Of a DNA stretch of 64,000 nucleotides, positions 8,466-16,588 are shown piece after piece. The stretch is from NCBI GenBank assembly GCA_903851415.1, contig CAINOE010000110.1, forward strand, positions 25,057 through 89,056, given 5' to 3'. The notes beneath the pieces are model-generated. The model worked only from the letters and a program-made list of their open reading frames with translations, ran no database searches and had not been told where the DNA came from. Numbering within the stretch: the first letter of the stretch is position 1; each line of letters begins with the position of its first letter. The stretch comes from an uncultured Rhodopila sp. Lineage in GTDB: Bacteria > Pseudomonadota > Alphaproteobacteria > Acetobacterales > Acetobacteraceae. The translations under genes were made by a program, and so were the position numbers.

Positions 8466-9536
8466 TTACACGGGCCGGCGGACCGCCGGCACTGCGGAAG
8501 CGACCGCAATCCTGTCCGCCCGGCGGCCGCGCAGCCGCCTCGCGTAGCAGGCGCGGATCGCCGTAACCCCGGCCTCCCGGCCAAACCGCGTGCTGACCGT
8601 GGCTCGGGCAGCCGATGACAACGCCGCGCGCCCGGAGTCGTCCAGCGCCTGCCAGCGATTGACCCGCGCGGCCAGCGCCTCCAGATCCCCTTCGGGGGCG
8701 AGGAACCCGTTGACTCCGTCCTCGATCACGTCCGGCAGGGCGCCGACGGCGAAGCCCGCCACGGGCACGCCGTTCGCCATCGCTTCCAGCACCGCCAAAG
8801 GCAGGCCTTCGGCGCGCGACGTCACCGCCAGCAGGCCGATACCGGACCACGCGCCGTCCATTCCGGCGCGCGGTCCATGAAACGTTACGTGGCTGCCATG
8901 CATGGCTTGCAGCGCATGCAGCATCGGACCGCCGCCGAAGGCGACATACTCCGGCCCGGGCGCCGCGGCCGCCAGAACGCAGAACAGGTCCGGGCCTTTT
9001 TCCATCGACATGCGTCCGACGAAGGCAACGACGTTCTGCCCGAGCCGGGCCGCGGGCACGGCCGGCACCGCGACGAAGTTCGGCACCAGCCTTCCTCCGA
9101 ACGGCAGCCGCGCCAGGATCATCCGGCTTACCGCGATCCGCTCCCCGGCAAACGAGGTCCACCGATCGGCGCGATCGTACCAGGCCAGCATCCCGGGCGG
9201 CTTCTCGCCCGCATGATAGGTTGCCACCACCGGCACCCGGGTCAGCAACGCGGCGAGACGGCCCAGCAGGTTGGCCTTGTACCCATGGGTGTGGAGCAGT
9301 GCCGGCCGCTTCGGACCGCTGAGCCGGCCGATGAGCGGCAGCAGGCCGCCCGGCAGAACCTCCCAGACGATGCCCTCGACGTCCAGGCGGGAGCGCAGCG
9401 GATGCGGACCGTGATCCTGGAGGAACAGGACGCGCACCGCCTCGCCCGCGGCGCGCAGACCGGCGGCAAGTTCGGCGACATGGCTCTCGATTCCGCCCGG
9501 GCCGCGGGAGTCGAGAAGCAGGCAGATCTCAGGCAT
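8466..9536 (-). CDS. Family 4 glycosyltransferase
   Basis: GT-B fold glycosyltransferase of 356 residues. The N-terminus is ICLLLDSRGPGGIESHVAEL, with the glycine-rich GPGGIESH loop typical of GT4. Then LLHTHGYKANLLGRLAALL, VAFVGRMSMEKGPDLF in the donor-binding half and VTSRAEGLPLAVLEAMANGV with the conserved E-x7-E. The ATG at 9536 begins at the domain; the in-frame extension to 9752 runs through the divergent promoter region and is rejected. A sigma54-like element lies 46 bp upstream. It is divergent from the EPS export operon and probably contributes to the same polymer. Confidence 0.88.
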   Translation of the reverse strand: MPEICLLLDSRGPGGIESHVAELAAGLRAAGEAVRVLFLQDHGPHPLRSRLDVEGIVWEVLPGGLLPLIGRLSGPKRPALLHTHGYKANLLGRLAALLTRVPVVATYHAGEKPPGMLAWYDRADRWTSFAGERIAVSRMILARLPFGGRLVPNFVAVPAVPAARLGQNVVAFVGRMSMEKGPDLFCVLAAAAPGPEYVAFGGGPMLHALQAMHGSHVTFHGPRAGMDGAWSGIGLLAVTSRAEGLPLAVLEAMANGVPVAGFAVGALPDVIEDGVNGFLAPEGDLEALAARVNRWQALDDSGRAALSSAARATVSTRFGREAGVTAIRACYARRLRGRRADRIAVASAVPAVRRPV

Positions 9537-9581
9537 CGGTGCCTCCGCGCGTGGTGGAAAATGGTTGGCGGGTGAGTCGCT

Positions 9582-9596
9582 GCAATCTATATGCCC
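9582..9596 (-). promoter_or_regulatory. Candidate sigma54 promoter for GT4
   Basis: Minus strand reads GGGCAT-ATAGA-TTGC, with exact TTGC at -12 and GG-N10-GC spacing; TGGCAC is degenerate at its first and last bases. It lies 46 bp upstream of the start at 9536. Confidence 0.4.
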
Positions 9597-9628
9597 AGGC
9601 AGAAATATACCAATATCGGAATTAGATC

Positions 9629-9637
9629 GCAATTTGC
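9629..9637. promoter_or_regulatory. GCA-N3-TGC palindrome (possible LuxO-like site)
   Basis: GCAATTTGC in an AT-rich patch between the divergent sigma54 candidates, about 33 bp upstream of the minus-strand one and 80 bp upstream of the plus-strand one. It is followed by GTCGG, as is the related GCAGAATGC site at 16868. Confidence 0.35.
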
Positions 9638-9715
9638 GTCGGAATGTGCAATAAGGACGTGCCTGTGTGTTCGCCCCCTGGCAGCCCCCCGGCCGGCCCC
9701 TCAGGCCGGCCCCGA

Positions 9716-9731
9716 TGGCAGGCCCATTGCC
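9716..9731 (+). promoter_or_regulatory. Candidate sigma54 promoter of the EPS export operon
   Basis: TGGCAG-GCCCA-TTGCC has correct spacing and one mismatch to TGGCAC-N5-TTGC. It lies about 105 bp upstream of the first ORF of an operon that itself encodes a sigma54-dependent activator, so positive autoregulation is plausible. Confidence 0.5.
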
Positions 9732-9834
9732 GGCACGGGCCATGACATTCATCAGGCGGAGGCCCGCGTGACCACGATCGCCGACATCAGGACCCGCACC
9801 GCTCGCCTGGACGGACAGGGGAGTCCGCGGGGCT

Positions 9835-10326
9835 ATGACGCATGGGTGGAATGCCGTGCTCCGTAGCCCGGCTTTGCCTGATAGCCAGGGGGATCAGCCC
9901 GGCCATGGCACCCCGGGAGCCGGCTTCGCGAGCCCTCGGCGAACCCGTGCGGCGATATGCCGGCAGGTCCTGCTCGCCCTCGTTTGCGCCGGCTGCGCGT
10001 CACATTGGCCGGACCCGGGCCAGGGCGGCATGGTCGAAGCCCGCTGGCCCGGCGCCGTCGCCACCATCCCCGCTCCGGCATCGCTGGCCGATCGGCTGCA
10101 CTGCACCTTGGGGCGGCTGGAAGCGCTGCGGGGGGCGGCGGCGCGAACCGGCCGGTACACCGGGCAAATCGCTCTGCTCGACATCACCGCGACGCGGGCG
10201 AAGCGCGAGTTTGCCGGCAAGCTGTTCGACGACAGCCGGATTACGTTGGCCGAGCTCGACGCCGGCATCGACGATGTGGTCCGCGATATTGTCCCGTCCC
10301 CCATCTCCCTGCCGGTGTGCACCTAG
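9835..10326 (+). CDS. Possible lipoprotein of EPS operon, unrecognised family
   Basis: A 163-residue ORF that I do not recognise. After about 43 residues without clear function comes a signal-like stretch, CRQVLLALVCAGCASHWPDPG, suggesting a lipid-modified cysteine, though the lipobox (CAGC) lacks the usual leucine. The mature part has a helical segment (LADRLHCTLGRLEALR) and ends VCT. No ATG, GTG or TTG lies in frame just ahead of the signal, so the ATG at 9835 is used; the real start is uncertain. Its stop abuts the TTG start of the export protein, which supports a real gene in the same operon. Confidence 0.5.
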   Translation: MTHGWNAVLRSPALPDSQGDQPGHGTPGAGFASPRRTRAAICRQVLLALVCAGCASHWPDPGQGGMVEARWPGAVATIPAPASLADRLHCTLGRLEALRGAAARTGRYTGQIALLDITATRAKREFAGKLFDDSRITLAELDAGIDDVVRDIVPSPISLPVCT

Positions 10327-12486
10327 TTGCGAAAAATCCTCCGCCTGCTGGTCGCTCTGATGATGCTGCTGATGGCCGTCCTGCCGGCCGCGGCGCAACG
10401 GGACACGCATGGCCAGACGGGCGGCGATCTCCGGCTGAACGTCGGCGACGTGCTTCAACTGACCCTGCCCAGCGAGGACGCCTTCAACAACCCGTTCAAG
10501 GTCGATCGCGACGGCAACATCGACCTGCCGGAGGCCGGGCTGGTCTCCGTCGCCGGCCTGACCATCGCCCAGGCGCGGGAGAAGGTGCGCGCGGCGCTCG
10601 CCGTCAGCTTCCGCGACCTCGACCGCTTCAGCCTGGCGCTGAAGGAGCACCGGCTGCCGCTGACCGTGCTCGGCTTCGTCAAGCAGCCCGGGCAGATCGA
10701 AATCCCCGCCGGCAGCAGCGCCCAGATCGCCATCAACACCGCGGGCGGGGTCTCGGCCGGCGGCCAGCTCGACCACATGCAGGTCCGCCGCACCGGCCCC
10801 GACGGCCAGCCGCAGGTCATCGTGTTCGACTACAAGAAGTACCTCGACACCGGCGACACGCGCATCCTGCCGCCGCTGCGTCCGCTCGACGAAATCTTCG
10901 TCCCGGCCAGCCCGCAAATCGGCAACGTGCAGGTCGATTTCGACGCCCGCTCGCTGGAATCGCATGGCGATGCCGGGGAGGGCGGCGCGGTGCGGGTGTT
11001 CGGGGAGGTCGCGACCTCCGGCACCTATGCGTTCAAGCCGGGCATGACGGTGATGGATGCGCTGCTGCGCGCCGGCGGCGTCACCCGCTACGCCGCGGTC
11101 GAGCAGATCCGCATCCTGCCGGCATCCGGCGAGCCGGTGCTGTTCAACCTCAAGGGTTTTCTCGACAGCGGCAAGCAGGCGCTGAACGTGCCGCTGCAGT
11201 CCGGCACCACGGTTTTCGTCCCGCATGAGGTCGAGGAGGTGAAAAGCGGCGGCCATGTGGTCTACGTCATGGGCGAGGTCGCCAAGCCGGGCGCATTCGA
11301 GGCGCGGCCCGGCACCGGCTTCTTCGACATCCTGGCCAATGCCGGCGGCCCGACCAGGTTTGCCGATACCAAGCAGATCCGGATCATCCGGGAGAACGGG
11401 ACGGTGGCGGCGTTCGACCTCGCCGCCTATGCCGACTCCGCCGGGGGCGTGCGCACGCCGCCGCCGGTGGTCAATCCGGGCGATGCGATCTTCGTGCCCG
11501 AGAAGGTCCAGGGTCCGGAGCAGTCGAGCTGGCTGCGCACGCCGCCAAGCCGCGCGGTGCGGGTGCTCGGTGCGGTGCATTCGCCGGGTCGGTTCGACTG
11601 GTCCGACGAGATGTCGCTGGTCGACCTGATCGCCCAGGCCGGCGGCCCGAACGACCACGGCGACATCTCGCATGTCGAGATCGTGCAGGGCGACAAGGGC
11701 GGCCGCGCCGTCAAGTTCGACCTGCAGAACTTCCTGTCGAACGGCGGCAGCGCCGCCAGCCTGCCGGAGGTCCATGCCGGCTACACCATCACCGTGCCGG
11801 AGCTGCCGCAAAGCCCGAACGACACGCGGGCAACCTGGATGCAGCTGTCGTCCGACCGGTCGATCTACGTGCTCGGCTCCGTCGGCCATCCCGGCCGCTA
11901 TGCCTTTGAGGAGAAGCTGTCCTTCCTCGACATCATCTCCGCCGCCGACGGCCCGACGGCGCAGGCCGATTTGCTCAACATCCGGGTGTCCCATCGGGGC
12001 GAGGGGCGGGACCGGGTGACCAAGGTCAACCTCGCCGCGTTTTTTGAAACCGGTGACGACCGGCTGCTGCCGCATGTCCGCCCGGGCGACGTGATCTTCG
12101 TCCCGGACCGCAGCCGCAACTGGCTGGAGGTGTCGCCCGGCTCCACCGTGCGGCTGCTCGGCGCGATCAACAAGCCGGGCCGCTACCAGTTCAACGCAGG
12201 CATGACGATCCTCGACCTGCTCGCCGAGGCCGGCGGTCCGTCCCCGTCCGCGTACCAGGAGAAGATCGTCGTGGTGAACCTGTCCTGCTGCGCCAACGAG
12301 GCGCGGATCTTCAACCTGGTGAAGTTCGCCAAGTCCGGCGACTACGCGCTGCTGCCGGTCGTGCGCCAGGGCGACACCATCTACATCCCCTCCACCGAGC
12401 AAAGCGACTGGGCGATCTTCATGGAGAACGTCCGCGACGCCGTCTCGTTGCTGTCCATCTTCGGCCTGTTCAAGGTGCTGCTGTGA
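10327..12486 (+). CDS. Polysaccharide export protein with six SLBB repeats (Wza-like)
   Basis: Periplasmic or outer-membrane EPS export protein of 719 residues, nearly twice the length of Wza. Signal peptide RKILRLLVALMMLLMAVLPA ends near residue 24 (AAAQ). A polysaccharide-export domain follows (LRLNVGDVLQLTLP; FKVDRDGNIDLPEAGLV). Six SLBB modules come next, beginning near PLTVLGFVKQPGQIEI, AVRVFGEVATSGTY, VVYVMGEVAKPGAF, AVRVLGAVHSPGRF, SIYVLGSVGHPGRY and TVRLLGAINKPGRY. The C-terminus AVSLLSIFGLFKVLL is a hydrophobic helix such as Wza uses to cross the outer membrane. The start is the TTG directly after the previous stop; the ATGs at 10360-10363 would truncate the signal peptide. Confidence 0.88.
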   Translation: MRKILRLLVALMMLLMAVLPAAAQRDTHGQTGGDLRLNVGDVLQLTLPSEDAFNNPFKVDRDGNIDLPEAGLVSVAGLTIAQAREKVRAALAVSFRDLDRFSLALKEHRLPLTVLGFVKQPGQIEIPAGSSAQIAINTAGGVSAGGQLDHMQVRRTGPDGQPQVIVFDYKKYLDTGDTRILPPLRPLDEIFVPASPQIGNVQVDFDARSLESHGDAGEGGAVRVFGEVATSGTYAFKPGMTVMDALLRAGGVTRYAAVEQIRILPASGEPVLFNLKGFLDSGKQALNVPLQSGTTVFVPHEVEEVKSGGHVVYVMGEVAKPGAFEARPGTGFFDILANAGGPTRFADTKQIRIIRENGTVAAFDLAAYADSAGGVRTPPPVVNPGDAIFVPEKVQGPEQSSWLRTPPSRAVRVLGAVHSPGRFDWSDEMSLVDLIAQAGGPNDHGDISHVEIVQGDKGGRAVKFDLQNFLSNGGSAASLPEVHAGYTITVPELPQSPNDTRATWMQLSSDRSIYVLGSVGHPGRYAFEEKLSFLDIISAADGPTAQADLLNIRVSHRGEGRDRVTKVNLAAFFETGDDRLLPHVRPGDVIFVPDRSRNWLEVSPGSTVRLLGAINKPGRYQFNAGMTILDLLAEAGGPSPSAYQEKIVVVNLSCCANEARIFNLVKFAKSGDYALLPVVRQGDTIYIPSTEQSDWAIFMENVRDAVSLLSIFGLFKVLL

Positions 12487-13259
12487 ACCTCATTTCGCCC
12501 TATCATCCTGAAATCGATTCGATCTGGCAGGCGGTCTCCGCCACCGGCGCGCGCAGCGTCGCGGTGGTGTCCGCGCTGCCGCGGGAAGGCGCCTCGGAGA
12601 TCGCCGTCGCCCTGGCCCGGCGCGCCGGCCAGTGCGCCGCGGCCGAGTCGCTGGCGCGACCCGGGCGTCCGGCGGCCGCCAGCCCGAAAACCCTGCTCGT
12701 GGACCTCGATCTGCAGCAGCCGGCCGCCGGGCGGATGCTGGGCCTGGCGTCGCAACCCGAAGAGATCCTCCGGGTGGAGGGGATGAACCTCGCCGTGCTG
12801 GGAGCGATCAGCCCGGAAACCGCGAATGCCTGGCGGGAGCGGGCGCGGCTGACCGAGCAGCTCGCGGCCTGGCGTTCGGATTGGGGCATCGTGGTGCTCG
12901 ATACCGCGCCGCTGCTGAACGCCGAGCGGCGCCGCGGCCGCCGCACCTCGGCAGCCGATCGGCGGTCTTCGCCGTACAGCGGGGAGATCGCGGGGATCAC
13001 CGCGGCGGCGGCGGCGGATGTCTGCATCCTGGTGACGCTGGCCGGCGGCACCTCCGGCACCCGCGTCCGCGAGGCGCGCGAGAAACTCGCCGCCGCCGGG
13101 GCGAACCTTGTCGGCACGATCCTGAACGATCGCGACAATCCAACACTGCTTGCGGAACTGGATCGAGAAACGTATCGTTTCGCCAAATATTTCCCGGGTT
13201 GGATGGCCAGCCTCCGGGCGCGCATGCGCCGGTCGCCGATACTGACGGTGCGGGTCTGA
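12483..13259 (+). CDS. CpsD/BY-kinase-like P-loop protein lacking the Walker A lysine
   Basis: A 258-residue cytoplasmic protein of the MinD/BY-kinase fold that accompanies EPS export systems. The Walker A' strand is good (KTLLVDLDLQQPAAGRMLGL) and so is Walker B (GIVVLDTAPLL). However, the P-loop reads SALPREGASEIAVALA where active relatives have EGKST, so the lysine and the following S/T are replaced. There is no tyrosine-rich tail. It may be a pseudokinase or regulatory partner. The GTG start at 12483 overlaps the stop of the export gene by 4 bp. The active Wzc-type protein at 22337 keeps PKEGKST. Confidence 0.75.
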   Translation: MNLISPYHPEIDSIWQAVSATGARSVAVVSALPREGASEIAVALARRAGQCAAAESLARPGRPAAASPKTLLVDLDLQQPAAGRMLGLASQPEEILRVEGMNLAVLGAISPETANAWRERARLTEQLAAWRSDWGIVVLDTAPLLNAERRRGRRTSAADRRSSPYSGEIAGITAAAAADVCILVTLAGGTSGTRVREAREKLAAAGANLVGTILNDRDNPTLLAELDRETYRFAKYFPGWMASLRARMRRSPILTVRV

Positions 13260-13290
13260 GATCGTGGCTGACATGAGAAGGTAGCGCACA

Positions 13291-13647
13291 ATGCCGAGCG
13301 AATCCCCCGGTTTTGCCGCCCATCTGGCGGAGGAGCTGTCGCCCGAAGATTTCATCCAGGTGCTGACCCTCGTGAGCGGGGATGTCGAGCAGCTTGTCGC
13401 CAGCCTGGAGACCGCGGCTGGCGCGGGAGACGCGGATGCCTGCCGCGCCGCCGCGCATGGCCTGGCCGGCGCGGCCGGCGCCGTCGGCGCCGATGCGCTC
13501 GAACGGGTCAGCCGCCGCGCCATGACCAACCGCGATCCCGCCGCCTCGCTGACCGCCATGGCGGCGGAAATCCGCGCGGTGGCCGATGCCATGCTGCGCG
13601 ATATCGCCGCGGTGCTGACCGGCGGGGCGCCGCCGGTTCCGTCATGA
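13291..13647 (+). CDS. HPt phosphotransfer protein, LuxU-like
   Basis: A 118-residue single-domain histidine phosphotransfer protein. The four-helix Hpt pattern is visible: GDVEQLVASLETAAGAGD, then the phosphoacceptor motif AAAHGLAGAAGAVGADAL with the histidine near residue 50, then a helical C-terminus. It would shuttle phosphate between an unlinked hybrid sensor kinase and the response regulator that overlaps its 3' end by 4 bp (ATGA). Vibrio LuxU has the same size and also sits next to its partner LuxO. No sensor kinase is present in this window. Confidence 0.8.
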   Translation: MPSESPGFAAHLAEELSPEDFIQVLTLVSGDVEQLVASLETAAGAGDADACRAAAHGLAGAAGAVGADALERVSRRAMTNRDPAASLTAMAAEIRAVADAMLRDIAAVLTGGAPPVPS

Positions 13648-15209
13648 ACGATCAGGCCCTGCCCGCCGGCAGCGCCGCGCGAATCCTCGTCGTCGAAGAC
13701 CTGCCGGCGCAGGCCGAGCTGGCGCGGCTGTTCCTGGCGGGCCTGGGTTACGACGTGCAGATCGAGGGCACCGCCGGGGCGGCGCTGACGACGGCGCGCG
13801 AGTGGCAGCCGGACGGGCTGCTGCTGGACATCGAGCTGCCGGACTACAATGGCCTGGAGCTGCTCGGCCGGCTGAAAGAGGAAGGCAGCGACGCGGTCGT
13901 CGTCGTGGTGACGGCGAGCGCCTCGATGGAGCTGGCCAAGCAGGCGATCCGCGCCGGGGCCGAGGACTTCGTCGTCAAGCCGTACAACAAGGAGCGCCTG
14001 TCGGTCACCTTGCGCAACGCCTTGCAGCGCCGCGCCCTGACCCGCACCCGGGAGGCCCTGGAGACCCAGTTGAACCGCGCGGAGACGCGGCTGCAGGATG
14101 CCGAGGCCAAGCTCGGCCGCAAGGGGTTCGCCGGCTTCATCGGCGCCTCCGACCAGATGCGGGCGGTCTACGACATCATCCAGAGCGTGGCGCGCAGCAA
14201 GGCCAGCGTGTTCATCACCGGCGAAAGCGGCACCGGCAAGGAGCTGGCGGCGGAGGCGCTGCACAAATCCAGCCAGCGGGCCGGGGGCTCGTTCATCGCG
14301 CTGAACTGCGGCGCCATCCCGCGCGACCTGCTGGAGAGCGAGGTGTTCGGCCACGTCAAGGGCGCCTTCACCGGGGCCACGGCCGATCGGCCGGGGGCGG
14401 CGAGTTTGGCGGATGGCGGGACGCTGTTTCTGGACGAAATCGGCGAGATGCCGCTGGAGATGCAGGTCAAGCTGCTGCGCTTCGTGCAGACCGGCACGTT
14501 CAGCCCCGTCGGCTCCTCGAAAGTCACCAAGGTGGATGTGCGCTTCGTCTGCGCCACCAACCGCGACCCGATGCTGGAGGTGCAGGCCGGCCGGTTCCGT
14601 GAGGACCTGTATTACCGGCTGTATGTCGTGCCCGTCGAGCTGCCGCCGCTGCGCGACCGCGGCGACGACGTGCTGCTGATCGCGCGGCATTTCCTCACTC
14701 AGTTCGCGCGCGAGGAGCACCGGCGCTTCCGCGGCTTTTCCCCCGCGGCCGAAGCCACGCTGACGGCGTATCCCTGGCCCGGCAATGTGCGGCAGTTGCA
14801 GAACGTGGTGCGCAACATCGTCGTGCTGCACGACGCGGACCTGGTTGGCGCGGAGATGATCCCGCCGCCGGTCAACCGCCCTTATGCGCACGACCCGCGC
14901 CCCGCGCCGCCGGCGGTGCCCGAGCCGGCACGTGCCGCAGCCGCTGCCGCCGAAGACCCGCCGGAGATGCCGGTCCCCATGGCTGCCGCGCTTGCCGAGC
15001 CCGCCGGCGTCCCGGCGGGGATGTCCCGGCCGATGGCCCCGGAGATCGAGATCATGCCGCTGGCGGAGATGGAGCGCCGCCTGGTGCTGGCCGCGCTGGC
15101 CCGCACGGACGGCGACATTCCCCGCGCCGCGGCGTTGCTGGAGATCAACCCCTCCACCGTCTACCGCAAAGTCAGCGCGTGGCGGAAGGACGGGCTGATG
15201 CCGGCCTGA
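13644..15209 (+). CDS. Sigma54-dependent response regulator, LuxO-like
   Basis: NtrC-family activator of 521 residues. REC domain, residues about 12-125: acidic VVED pocket, phosphoacceptor aspartate in LLLDIELPDYNGLELL, switch VTASAS and KP of VVKPYNKE. AAA+ domain, about 155-385: Walker A GESGTGKE, sigma54-contacting GAFTGA, Walker B LFLDEIGEM, R-finger region REDLYYRLYVVP. A proline/alanine linker leads to a Fis-type HTH, GDIPRAAALLEINPSTVYRK. The SKASVFITGESGTGKE, QTGTFSPVGSSK and HTH segments resemble Vibrio LuxO more than NtrC, judged from memory. With the HPt gene it closes the EPS export operon, so its likely targets are the sigma54 promoters in this region. Confidence 0.88.
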   Translation: MNDQALPAGSAARILVVEDLPAQAELARLFLAGLGYDVQIEGTAGAALTTAREWQPDGLLLDIELPDYNGLELLGRLKEEGSDAVVVVVTASASMELAKQAIRAGAEDFVVKPYNKERLSVTLRNALQRRALTRTREALETQLNRAETRLQDAEAKLGRKGFAGFIGASDQMRAVYDIIQSVARSKASVFITGESGTGKELAAEALHKSSQRAGGSFIALNCGAIPRDLLESEVFGHVKGAFTGATADRPGAASLADGGTLFLDEIGEMPLEMQVKLLRFVQTGTFSPVGSSKVTKVDVRFVCATNRDPMLEVQAGRFREDLYYRLYVVPVELPPLRDRGDDVLLIARHFLTQFAREEHRRFRGFSPAAEATLTAYPWPGNVRQLQNVVRNIVVLHDADLVGAEMIPPPVNRPYAHDPRPAPPAVPEPARAAAAAAEDPPEMPVPMAAALAEPAGVPAGMSRPMAPEIEIMPLAEMERRLVLAALARTDGDIPRAAALLEINPSTVYRKVSAWRKDGLMPA

Positions 15210-15236
15210 GGACACCGCGCGCCGATCGGCATATAG

Positions 15237-15267
15237 CCCGAAGCCCGCCAACATGGCGGGCTTCGGG
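15237..15267. terminator. Strong hairpin between convergent genes
   Basis: Perfect 13-bp stem CCCGAAGCCCGCC / GGCGGGCTTCGGG with a 5-base loop AACAT, 28 bp after the regulator stop and before the stop of the convergent membrane glycosyltransferase. No clear U-run follows on either strand, so its terminator role is inferred from position. Confidence 0.6.
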
Positions 15268-15330
15268 ACGGCACCGGCAGAGAGTTATCGCTTCGGCAGT
15301 GCCGCGTCTCCTGTCGGCGGCTTGCCGCCT

Positions 15331-16509
15331 TCAGGCCAGCACGTCCCGCCGCCAGGGCTTCGTATAAGCGCCGGAGAGGTAACGCACCACGCCCGTGGCA
15401 CTCGCGATGTGCCCGGCCACCGCGTAGCGGGCGACGGCCAATCCGCGCGGCGCCGAGGTGCCGAGCAGCGCCCCCGCGGCCGCACCCAGCAGCCCGGCGA
15501 TCTGCACCGCCGCCGCGGTCGCGAACACCGCCGAACCGGCCGCCAGGATCACCGAGCCGAGCAGCCCGAGGACGATCAGGAAGGGCGCCGCCACCCGCAG
15601 CGCCTTGCCGGAGGCGAAGGACAGCGCCACGCCGCCGAATTTCGGGTTCAGCAGCCAGGCCAGCCGGATGATCTGCTGCGCATTCCCGCCGGCGATGCGG
15701 CGGCGGCGGCTGGTCTCCTGCGCCGGGGTGGTCATCTCGTCCTCGTAGGCGACGATCGTCTCGTCATAGGCGACGCGCCAGCCGCGGCCGAAAATCTCCA
15801 GCGGCATGATGAAGTCGTCGTTGATCGTGTCCGCCGGCAGCGGCGCCCAGGCGGCGCGGCGGAAGGCATAGAACGCGCCGTGCAGGCCCAGCGGGCAGCC
15901 CATCGCCGCTTCGCCGCGCTTCACCGCGATCTGGTACTTCCAGTAGTTCGCCTCGCCGACGGAGCCGGGCTTGTTCAGCCGGTAGGTGCCACCCACCGCG
16001 CCCAGATTCGGATCCGCGAAGTGGGCGGCGGCGCGCAGCAGCGCGTCGGGCGGCAGCATGGCGGAGACGTCGGTCAGCACCACCACCTCGGTCTTCACCA
16101 TGGCGATCGTGCCGTTCAGCACCGCCACCTTGCCGCGGTTGCGGGTGTGGTCGACCACGGTGGCGTCGAGATGGGCGCAACCGGCTTCGGCCAGCGTGGT
16201 GCGGGCGATGGCAACCGTGTCGTCGGTGCAGCCGTCGCAGGCGACCAGCACATGCAGGCGATCCGCGGGATAGTCGATGGCGGCGAGGTTGCGCAGCTTG
16301 GCGGCGATGTGCGCGGCCTCATTGTAGGCCGGCATCACCACCGTGATCTCGGGCAGTTCCGCTTGCACCGTCAGCGCCGCGGCGGCGGGGCCGCCGATGA
16401 CGCGGGAGGCCAGCTTCATCGCGATGGGGAAGCCGGCATGATGCCAGGCGTTGAGGGCCAGGGAGCCGATCGTCACGGCGGCGGTAGCGCTTTCGATCAT
16501 GGTGTTCAT
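15331..16509 (-). CDS. Membrane-bound family 2 glycosyltransferase
   Basis: A 392-residue GT2 of the processive/membrane type. A short N-terminal hydrophobic stretch precedes LPEITVVMPAYNEAAHIAAK, then LVACDGCTDDTVAIA, HTRNRGKVAVLNGTI and VVLTDVSAMLPPDALL in place of the DxD. NDDFIMPLEI and the ED motif AYEDEMTTPAQETSRRRR match chain-forming relatives. At least two or three membrane helices close the protein (APFLIVLGLLGSVILAAG, VQIAGLLGAAAGALLG). It is a good candidate for the first or elongating sugar transferase of the EPS. It is transcribed from the perfect sigma54 site at 16574-16588. Confidence 0.87.
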   Translation of the reverse strand: MNTMIESATAAVTIGSLALNAWHHAGFPIAMKLASRVIGGPAAAALTVQAELPEITVVMPAYNEAAHIAAKLRNLAAIDYPADRLHVLVACDGCTDDTVAIARTTLAEAGCAHLDATVVDHTRNRGKVAVLNGTIAMVKTEVVVLTDVSAMLPPDALLRAAAHFADPNLGAVGGTYRLNKPGSVGEANYWKYQIAVKRGEAAMGCPLGLHGAFYAFRRAAWAPLPADTINDDFIMPLEIFGRGWRVAYDETIVAYEDEMTTPAQETSRRRRIAGGNAQQIIRLAWLLNPKFGGVALSFASGKALRVAAPFLIVLGLLGSVILAAGSAVFATAAAVQIAGLLGAAAGALLGTSAPRGLAVARYAVAGHIASATGVVRYLSGAYTKPWRRDVLA

Positions 16510-16573
16510 GGCACAGGTCCCGGTTCTCGGATCAGATCGAGGCTTCAGATGATGGCCTCATGCCACGGTAGTC

Positions 16574-16588
16574 GCAAGGTGCGTGCCA
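16574..16588 (-). promoter_or_regulatory. Sigma54 promoter, perfect consensus
   Basis: Minus strand reads TGGCAC-GCACC-TTGC, identical to the TGGCAC-N5-TTGC consensus. It lies 65 bp upstream of the membrane GT2 start at 16509. Candidate activator sites lie 240-310 bp further upstream, a usual distance for enhancer-type control. Confidence 0.8.

Noticed and set aside
10000..12402. 800-aa minus-strand ORF opposite the SLBB export gene
   Set aside because: Antisense shadow with no domain; the plus strand encodes six SLBB modules.
12381..15254. 957-aa minus-strand ORF opposite the P-loop, HPt and regulator genes
   Set aside because: Crosses three well-supported plus-strand genes and has biased His/Arg/Gly composition.
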